This document shows, one piece after another, positions 58,256 to 64,000 of a stretch of 64,000 nt of DNA; the first letter of the stretch is position 1; the number at the start of each line of letters is the position of its first letter. A model generated the notes under the pieces. That model did no database searches. It was not told the DNA's origin and worked only from the letters and a program-made list of their open reading frames with translations. Source of the DNA: Pseudomonadota bacterium (GTDB lineage Bacteria; Bdellovibrionota_B; Oligoflexia; Oligoflexales; CAIYRB01); the NCBI GenBank assembly GCA_026390435.1, contig JAPLFY010000028.1, forward strand, positions 16,140 through 80,139, read 5' to 3'. The position numbers were made by a program, and so were the translations under genes.

Positions 58256-59887
58256 TCATTCACTCTTTGCGCGGATTGAGCACATAGAAGTCACTGGTTG
58301 GATATAAAAACCAACTTCATCCCACCAGAATTCACCGTTCCTATCATCTTTCCAGGACTGAGTTTTGCTTCCCCAGCCGCCGATTTGCTGGCGATTACTG
58401 ACATGTGTGATTTTAGTGCTTGCATGTAATTCTTTGCCGAGGATTTGATCCTTTTCACTCATTAAAAGTTCTACGTAGAGAAACTCAGCTTGGGAATGGA
58501 GTCGCTCAAAGTCCTTCTTCAAGTCTTGCAATTCGGCCAAATAGTGGCGCCCGATGTCTTGGCGGAGGATGCCCGACCAACGCTGCAGATAATCCAAAGG
58601 CCGCTCGATTCTTGCTTTGCTTCCGAAAATGCCCTTAGTCTCCAGGCGCTGCTTCTCCTCGATAATGGCTGCGAATTGATCGCGAACCAGCAGCATGCTG
58701 TCTTTTTCCGCGGCGGTCTTAAGAACCGACTTTGGCAGTCCCAGCGATTCCTCGGAAACACCTGTGATTAAATTCTCAAATAGAGTGTAGGCGGTATCCG
58801 CATCTAGGCGTTTACGGCTGAGAAAGTCATTAAGTTTTTCGACCTGGGGTTCGTATACACCCATGAAATCAGATAGGGCATTGCGACTCGGTTCGTAGCG
58901 ACAAAGCCAGTAATTAATCATCGCCCGAAGAAGTGGTGCTTCAGGATTAAAAACATCTTTGAAAAAAGGGCTCTCGACCCCGTGGAGCGCTCCCAGTGCA
59001 TGCGCAGGATAGCCTGCCATAAATAGCGCCCAACTCTGTTCAAATAGTGCATCGTAAAAACTTAAACCATCGCGACTTACTGCACGGTACATTTTGATCG
59101 AATCACCAAATTTCTGCTGTTCGTAGTACAGTCGCCCTAAAGCCAAATGAGCGTAATCGATCATTCTCTTGCGGGTAATCTCATTAATTTCAGTAAATCC
59201 TTCGGGCTCTGCTTGTAAAATCGCCCGCAATGCTGCTTCGGCCTCGTCAAGCTTATCCCCGTCGATAAGAATCATAGCTTGTTGATATTTACCTGGTAGG
59301 TAATGACGGTCGTTGATTCTAAGTGCAGAGTAAAAATTTAGAGCCTTGCCGAATTCTCCATGGCGCGCTGCCGCATTCCCCTCATAATAATTCCAGTCAT
59401 TGGCGAAAATCGGCGCACCCCGACCTTTTGCTTCTAGCTGGTCTGCGGTGAGTTCAATGACATTCTGGATCGGTCTCAACTGAGAGACTTTACGAAGAAT
59501 CTGCCAAGAAGAATTTAAGGTCGCATCTAACGGAGTCGGCGAGAGCTTAATTGCTTGGGCTGAATATATAGCTGACAGGATAGGAAAGCCCGCCTCTGCC
59601 AAAAAGATGGATTGCGTTTGCAGGAGAGCAACGCGGTCGTTTATTGGCAATTTACCACTGGCTTCGGCCAAATCAGCTAGCTGTGACCAGGCAACGGCGC
59701 GGTTTATTTCACCTAGTCTATAAGACCTTTTTATAGCCGTCAGTCGATTCGGTGCTGTGACTGCGGCTGTCGCGGTGGCTGGATTACGCTGTTTTGAATT
59801 AGCCTTTGACTTGGCCAAGACAGGTGTCGCCACAAGGTTGAGACCTAGCAACAACATACTGATACGACAGAAGGGTGTAGATTTCAT
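58256..59887 (-). CDS. Exported TPR protein
   Basis: A 543-residue protein with a signal peptide (ISMLLLGLNLVATPVLA) and degenerate TPR repeats through the middle. Its C-terminus ends in a Trp-rich G-E-F-W-W-D-E-V-G-F-Y segment and a late Cys, a feature I associate with TPR proteins of gliding-type clusters. The ATG at 59887 is used because AGGTGAG lies 7 bases upstream; a GTG at 59899 overlapping the barrel-gene stop (GTGA) is the alternative. It lies between the outer-membrane barrel gene and the large TPR gene. Confidence 0.72.
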   Translation of the reverse strand: MKSTPFCRISMLLLGLNLVATPVLAKSKANSKQRNPATATAAVTAPNRLTAIKRSYRLGEINRAVAWSQLADLAEASGKLPINDRVALLQTQSIFLAEAGFPILSAIYSAQAIKLSPTPLDATLNSSWQILRKVSQLRPIQNVIELTADQLEAKGRGAPIFANDWNYYEGNAAARHGEFGKALNFYSALRINDRHYLPGKYQQAMILIDGDKLDEAEAALRAILQAEPEGFTEINEITRKRMIDYAHLALGRLYYEQQKFGDSIKMYRAVSRDGLSFYDALFEQSWALFMAGYPAHALGALHGVESPFFKDVFNPEAPLLRAMINYWLCRYEPSRNALSDFMGVYEPQVEKLNDFLSRKRLDADTAYTLFENLITGVSEESLGLPKSVLKTAAEKDSMLLVRDQFAAIIEEKQRLETKGIFGSKARIERPLDYLQRWSGILRQDIGRHYLAELQDLKKDFERLHSQAEFLYVELLMSEKDQILGKELHASTKITHVSNRQQIGGWGSKTQSWKDDRNGEFWWDEVGFYIQPVTSMCSIRAKSE

Positions 59888-59895
59888 GGTGGAGC

Positions 59896-60573
59896 TCACC
59901 TTAAAAAGTAGCCGACCCCAAGGTCGATGCTTTGAGCGTTGCGCCGTGATGTGATGCCGCCGCGAGTTTCAGTAAAGATCCGGTCTTTATAGTCGACGCG
60001 GATAGACCACGACTGACCGAGGTAAAAGCGTTCACCAAGTCCCACTGCCACTGCGCCTTTGCGACCTTGATCAGTTTCGACGTTAGCCAAACCGGCAGCA
60101 AAATATATGTCCGTGTATACAATCCAAAGGTTCAGGATATTGAGTTTGCCGTAGAGAGGTGCTGCCAACACGCTGGCTTCGACGATCGAGTGAATGGCAT
60201 TGATTTCTGGGCTTACTGTAGTAATGCCCTCTCCACTGAGTGGACGGTAGCGTAATTGTTCTAGGGTAGTCTTATCTGTCGAAGCGGTGACTTTGGTGCG
60301 CATTTGTTGCGCTTCAAAGCCTAGCCATTCATTGATAAACATCCCCACCCGAAAGCCGACGATTTGAGTATTCGTGTAGGCCTCGTTCAGAACGACGCCG
60401 CCTAGCACTCCGAGTTCGGGGCGGTAGGATTTCAAGAAATAACGACTCTGCAGAACATCCACCGGCTCTTTATTGGACGATCCCCTGATCGCATTCGGAT
60501 CGAGGTCCATTGCCCCCGCCGATGCTGCCCACATCAGTGCGAAAATGCTGGCGAAAATACGGGTTACTTGCAT
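59896..60573 (-). CDS. Outer-membrane beta-barrel protein (Glt/OMP-myx type)
   Basis: A 225-residue protein with a clear signal peptide (cleavage after AGA near 21) and alternating hydrophobic/polar strands ending in a terminal aromatic-hydrophobic pattern (VGYFLR). The segments LQSRYFLKSYRPELGVLGGV and PLYGKLNILNLWIVYTDIYF fit the outer-membrane barrel family common in Myxococcota and Bdellovibrionota gliding-type clusters. It is the first gene of the minus-strand cluster, so the promoter should be in 60574-60775, shared divergently with rodA. Confidence 0.78.
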   Translation of the reverse strand: MQVTRIFASIFALMWAASAGAMDLDPNAIRGSSNKEPVDVLQSRYFLKSYRPELGVLGGVVLNEAYTNTQIVGFRVGMFINEWLGFEAQQMRTKVTASTDKTTLEQLRYRPLSGEGITTVSPEINAIHSIVEASVLAAPLYGKLNILNLWIVYTDIYFAAGLANVETDQGRKGAVAVGLGERFYLGQSWSIRVDYKDRIFTETRGGITSRRNAQSIDLGVGYFLR

Positions 60574-60775
60574 AGCACCAATCCTCTAATGAGCGTTGAT
60601 TGCCGGCGGGTCGGGCCATAGTCACGCCAAAATGGGCTTCGGCTTGACCAAAGAAAATATTTAGCGATAGATGTAAGGGTAAGAAAATACTAAGATTTTA
60701 AGGGGAATTAAACGCTTTGTCCGGAGCAGCTTCCACAGCTATAACAAAAGTATAAAGCATTTTGGGGGTTCAAGG

Positions 60776-61978
60776 GTGGCAATTGATAGTCGCGCCGAAG
60801 TAGATGCCATAAAACCAGTGAGCCGGCCGATGGAAGTCGGATCCTCGCGCAACGATGACGAGATCTTTGCGCGCCGACCAATTTACACGATTAGTCTTTT
60901 AGTTTTGATGGGCTTTCTGCTGCTGTCCGGAGCCCTAAATCTCTATAGCGCCTCCGGTGGCGATGCTATGTTTTTCTCGCATATGAAGCAGATGAGTGTC
61001 GGTATTGGTTTATTTATCGTGCTAGCTTTTGTCATTCAGCCCAAACATTTGCGGACAGCAGCTTACTGGTTTTATGCGCTCGTCTGTCTCGGCCTTGTGG
61101 CAGTGCTAGTCGGAGGCCATGTTGGCTGGGGTGCACGTCGATGGATCACCTTGGGGCCAATCAATGGGCAACCTTCAGAGCTGGCAAAGATTGCCATAGC
61201 TTTGGTAGCCGCTCGATTCTTTGCAGAAATGCAGCAAATGGCTGCATATCGCCTCAGGGACTTATGGCTACTTGCCCTGCTCGTGGCTGTGATGTTTGCC
61301 CTTATATTTCCGCAGCCTGATCTGGGAACAGCCAGCTTTCTCGTGCTGATCGTGTGTACGCAAATTTGTTTCATGCCCATTGAATGGCGCAGCATTGCCA
61401 TGTTGGGATCAGGCATCGCGATTACATTGCCAATCGGGTGGCACTTTTTCTTGCTCAGCTACCAAAAAACCAGAATTTTGAGTTTTCTAGATCCTAGCTA
61501 CGAGCCGCAGGGTAAGGGCTATAACGTGCAACAATCACTCGTGGCTGTTGGTAGCGGCGGTATGTACGGCAAGGGCTTTATGCACGGGACTCAGACGCAT
61601 TTAAAATTCCTGCCCATGAGCCATTCCGACTTTATCTTTTCCGTATTTGCCGAAGAGCACGGTTTTCTTGGAGGCAGCCTATTGCTGCTAAGTTTTGCTG
61701 CGCTTGCGAGTATAGCTTTGCTAATCGGCCGGCAATCCAAGAACACCTTCAGCGCATTGGTTGCGATCGGGCTAGGCGCATTTCTATTTATCGAGTTTGC
61801 TATCAACGTTGCGATGGTACTTCGGATGTTCCCAGTTAAGGGCTTGCCCCTACCCTTCTTTTCCGCTGGAGGCTCGAATCTAATCGTGTCCTGCGCTGCG
61901 ATTGGGATCTTGATTTCCATAGACCGGGATAACCGAGGCAAGTTTCGCAATCGTCACAGGCATGTGTACAGGAACTGA
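60776..61978 (+). CDS. rodA: Rod-shape peptidoglycan polymerase RodA (SEDS family)
   Basis: A 400-residue membrane protein that polymerises glycan strands during elongation. After a polar 35-residue N-terminus come about ten helices. SEDS hallmarks include QPSELAKIAI, the FPQPDLGTA segment with the functional Asp, the LPMSHSDFIFSVFAEEHGF loop that replaces the usual LPEQHTDFIF, and the late GLPLPFFSAGGSN. RodA rather than FtsW is favoured by that loop. The GTG start has GGGGG about 8 bases upstream. No mreBCD or pbpA gene is in the window. Confidence 0.86.
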   Translation: MAIDSRAEVDAIKPVSRPMEVGSSRNDDEIFARRPIYTISLLVLMGFLLLSGALNLYSASGGDAMFFSHMKQMSVGIGLFIVLAFVIQPKHLRTAAYWFYALVCLGLVAVLVGGHVGWGARRWITLGPINGQPSELAKIAIALVAARFFAEMQQMAAYRLRDLWLLALLVAVMFALIFPQPDLGTASFLVLIVCTQICFMPIEWRSIAMLGSGIAITLPIGWHFFLLSYQKTRILSFLDPSYEPQGKGYNVQQSLVAVGSGGMYGKGFMHGTQTHLKFLPMSHSDFIFSVFAEEHGFLGGSLLLLSFAALASIALLIGRQSKNTFSALVAIGLGAFLFIEFAINVAMVLRMFPVKGLPLPFFSAGGSNLIVSCAAIGILISIDRDNRGKFRNRHRHVYRN

Positions 61979-62000
61979 TGGGCCAGGGATGAAGCGAATT

Positions 62001-62023
62001 AGGCTCTGCGTAAAGCAGAGCCT
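62001..62023. terminator. Hairpin between convergent genes, probable terminator
   Basis: A perfect 9-bp stem (AGGCTCTGC / GCAGAGCCT, 5-base loop) lies between the rodA stop and the end of the next gene. The trailing sequence (GACTTTA on plus) is a poor T-run, so strength is doubtful. Confidence 0.6.
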
Positions 62024-62031
62024 GACTTTAA

Positions 62032-62337
62032 TCAGTGCAAGCAGGCTTGAATATTAGCGGAGTGTTCCGCGCGTAGCACTTCGAGTCTGTGTTCATAATC
62101 TGCAAAAGCAACATTTGAACATGCCTGCTTTACATCCACGGATGGTAGGTGGACACAACGTGAGGTGTCTCTATCAAAAAGACGCTTTGCTGAACCAGTG
62201 CCTTGGGCTAGGTCAGCAGCTGCCTGCTCCAAACAAGCCTCGGCTGTCGAACTGTCGACGCTGGCCAAAGCTGGACCTGCACTGGCAAAACAGGCTGTTA
62301 AGCAACAATTAGCTACAATCTTTGTCAGACTAAACAT
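62032..62337 (-). CDS. Small exported hypothetical protein
   Basis: A 101-residue protein with a signal peptide (hydrophobic core to ALA near 25) and a Cys-containing helical mature part (ACLEQAAADL, later RCVH and QACSNVAFADYEH), four Cys in all, so two disulfides are possible. No family is recognised. The ATG at 62337 is chosen over an upstream TTG (62370) because it puts the signal at the start; neither has a clear ribosome site. Confidence 0.55.
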   Translation of the reverse strand: MFSLTKIVANCCLTACFASAGPALASVDSSTAEACLEQAAADLAQGTGSAKRLFDRDTSRCVHLPSVDVKQACSNVAFADYEHRLEVLRAEHSANIQACLH

Positions 62338-62449
62338 AATAAACCCATAATTTTGCGCTGTAGAAAGCAAATATCAGCAAACTACGGGTTCGTTATCACA
62401 CGTATCTAGACGATGCAACCGAGCTCTTTTCCTAATAAGAGCAATTAAC

Positions 62450-62494
62450 TTGACGTCCTCCCCGGCGTGAACGCCTGGCAATTATACATAAGTT
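62450..62494 (+). repeat. Left inverted repeat of the IS element (45 bp)
   Basis: It begins TTGACGTCCTCCCCGG and is the exact reverse complement of 63956-64000. It contains a small internal palindrome, GGCGT-GA-ACGCC. Confidence 0.95.
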
Positions 62495-62546
62495 ACGGTG
62501 TCGGCTAAGCTTTCGCCAAATGCAATCACATTGGGGAGCTTAGCTC

Positions 62547-63968
62547 ATGGAAAAAGCCGAGGTCGATGACTGGGCGTGTTCGGAGCTGAATGGTGTGTCG
62601 CTTGGGGACAAGCGACTCAACTCTCGGTCAACAAGTATATTAAAAGCATTATCGGAGCATCCCGAAGCTTCAATTCCTGAGTCCCTTAGGAATTGGTCCG
62701 AAACCTATGCGGCTTACCGATTTTTCGGAAATGACAATGTAACGCACGACGCTCTGATCAAGCCTCACCGAGAGATGACCCTCAAACGTATCGCCGAACA
62801 CCGAATTGTTTTGGCTGTCCAAGACACCACATCTTTGAATTTTTCTGGGCTACAGTTGACTGAGGGTTTAGGGAGGATCGGCAGTGACGTCAACGGTGCC
62901 AAGGGCGTGTTGGTCCACACTACTTATGCTTTAAGCGATCAAGGACTTCCTCTGGGAACATTGGATCAACGGGTTTGGCAGCGAGAGAAGAAAAAAGAAG
63001 GTAAAAATAACAGTAAAATTGCCTCCAGGGACAAGGAAAGCTCTAAGTGGATTGACACCATCAAAGAAATTGCCAACGTTACTGAAGCATTAAAACAAAC
63101 GACAGTAATCCATGTAATGGACCGTGAGGCAGATTTTTATGAACTTTTCGCAGAGGCACAAGATCTAGAACAAAAATTCATCATCCGAGCCCACGTAAAC
63201 CGCAGGATCAACAGGACTTCACGACGGTCCGATGACGGGGGGCGGCTGCTGCAACAGTTGGGGCGCCAAAAGCCGCTAGGAACAGTCGAACTTGAGGTTA
63301 AAGCGAAAGCCGACATCGAAACCAAGCGGAGCGCTTTAGTGCAATTGAGGGCACTACAATTTAAGCTTACGCCACCGAAAAACAAACCGTTAAAGATTCA
63401 CTCCTTTAAAAACCATGTAGTGGACTTGACAGCAGTTCAGGTCACTGAAATTCATCAAGATGAAGAAGGTCTGGAGCCGATAAACTGGATCCTTATTACA
63501 AATGTGAGCATTAAAGAACCTGAAGACGTTCTATTGTGCGTCCAATATTACTGCCACCGCTGGCAAATTGAAGTATTTCACCGCATCCTCAAGACGGGGT
63601 GTCGCGTTGAATCCTGCCGTTTTTCAACCGTCAAAAAAATACACGTTTATCTAGCTCTACTAACCATTGTCGCCTGGCGCCTCCATTGGATGACCTTGCT
63701 TGGGCGTGTCGCTCCAGAAGCAAAAGCCTGTCTAGTTTTCACAGCGCAAGAGCAAACGATTCTAAGTAAGTTGATTTTGAAATCGATCGCTCCTAAAGAT
63801 TGTCGCCTTGTAGATTTTATCGTCTTGCTGGCTCAACTCGGTGGGTTTCTCAACAGAAAATCTGACGGATTTCCTGGTGCGCAAGTACTATGGCGCGGCT
63901 GGCATAAGCTTAAAGACTTTATGCATAACCTGGCTCTGATACAGGAGCCTGAGACAACTTATGTATAA
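62547..63968 (+). CDS. IS4-family transposase (Tn5-like)
   Basis: A 473-residue DDE transposase. The N-terminal SLGDKRLNSRS and WSETYAAYRFF segments match Tn5/IS50 transposases. Catalytic residues are Asp93 (AVQDTTSLNF), Asp192 (VMDREADFYELF) and Glu342, the last inside the Y-(2)-R-(3)-E-(6)-K signature (Tyr335, Arg338, Glu342, Lys349). All are intact. Its stop codon lies inside the right inverted repeat, so the last four residues are encoded by the repeat. GGGGAGC is 9 bases before the ATG. Confidence 0.95.
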   Translation: MEKAEVDDWACSELNGVSLGDKRLNSRSTSILKALSEHPEASIPESLRNWSETYAAYRFFGNDNVTHDALIKPHREMTLKRIAEHRIVLAVQDTTSLNFSGLQLTEGLGRIGSDVNGAKGVLVHTTYALSDQGLPLGTLDQRVWQREKKKEGKNNSKIASRDKESSKWIDTIKEIANVTEALKQTTVIHVMDREADFYELFAEAQDLEQKFIIRAHVNRRINRTSRRSDDGGRLLQQLGRQKPLGTVELEVKAKADIETKRSALVQLRALQFKLTPPKNKPLKIHSFKNHVVDLTAVQVTEIHQDEEGLEPINWILITNVSIKEPEDVLLCVQYYCHRWQIEVFHRILKTGCRVESCRFSTVKKIHVYLALLTIVAWRLHWMTLLGRVAPEAKACLVFTAQEQTILSKLILKSIAPKDCRLVDFIVLLAQLGGFLNRKSDGFPGAQVLWRGWHKLKDFMHNLALIQEPETTYV

Positions 63969-64000
63969 TTGCCAGGCGTTCACGCCGGGGAGGACGTCAA
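63956..64000 (-). repeat. Right inverted repeat of the IS element (45 bp)
   Basis: It is the exact reverse complement of 62450-62494 and includes the transposase stop codon. The window ends at its last base. Confidence 0.95.

Larger units (their letters stand above)
62450..64000 (+). mobile_element. IS4-family (IS50/ISPepr1-like) insertion sequence, apparently complete
   Basis: A 1551-base element bounded by perfect 45-bp inverted repeats (left 62450-62494, right 63956-64000) enclosing a single intact transposase. The right repeat ends exactly at the window edge, so the flanking target duplication cannot be checked; the left flank reads GCAATTAAC. Intact gene and perfect repeats suggest a recent or active copy. 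Confidence 0.93.

Overview
The window reads as chromosome of a free-living Gram-negative bacterium, most likely from the Bdellovibrionota/Oligoflexia (or another former deltaproteobacterial line). This is an inference. It rests on a housekeeping block ordered rho-rpmE-prfA-prmC-uppS-cdsA-rseP-tsaB-pssA, many lipobox proteins, a gliding-type (Glt-like) envelope cluster of large TPR proteins plus a small outer-membrane barrel, and a large S74-type surface lipoprotein. Base composition is moderate (around half GC). Genes are dense, with many 1-4 base start/stop overlaps.

Layout. 1-10440 (all minus) is a translation/envelope block: rho, rpmE, prfA, prmC, an AI-2E permease, an RsmI-like methylase, uppS, cdsA, rseP, tsaB and the start of pssA (cut by the window edge). 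10723-14158 holds an exported small protein, an MsbA-type ABC exporter, a methyltransferase and tRNA-Ala(TGC). 14279-16340 is a lower-GC three-gene cassette next to that tRNA: a zeta-toxin-like ATPase, a transglycosylase without a signal peptide, and an exported Cys-rich protein with a Ser-Glu repeat. All three overlap. 16589-24408 carries a P-type cation ATPase, lipoproteins, two CBS-domain regulators, a second AI-2E permease and an apparent MFS-transporter remnant. 24455-29961 has two converging helicases (RadD and a SWIM-SNF2 protein). 30120-36326 is a complete oppABCDF operon whose OppC has an extra fibronectin-like domain.

36585-41074 encodes an exported hydrolase and a 1162-residue lipoprotein ending in an S74 intramolecular chaperone. 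41075-41744 contains repeated GC-rich palindromes and tRNA-Ala(GGC) with a clear promoter and terminator. 41774-48634 is mixed: a VKOR-DsbA fusion, an internally duplicated protein, a histone-H1-like tail protein, gmhB, a BFD-like Fe-S protein, a CPBP protease, a REC-PilZ regulator and a possible NlpC/P60-like exported protein. 48754-52567 has an RlmD-like RNA methyltransferase followed by a tightly overlapped kynA / aminotransferase / ferredoxin set. 52913-60573 holds a metzincin lipoprotein and the Glt-like cluster. 60776-61978 is rodA. 62450-64000 is an apparently intact IS4/IS50-type insertion sequence with perfect 45-bp inverted repeats; its right end coincides with the window end.

Best candidates for something undescribed are the zeta-like ATPase/transglycosylase/Ser-Glu protein cassette (with a probable ATT start codon), the FN3-like insertion in OppC, and the duplicated-domain protein at 43016-43780. 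No CRISPR array, rRNA gene or prophage was seen.
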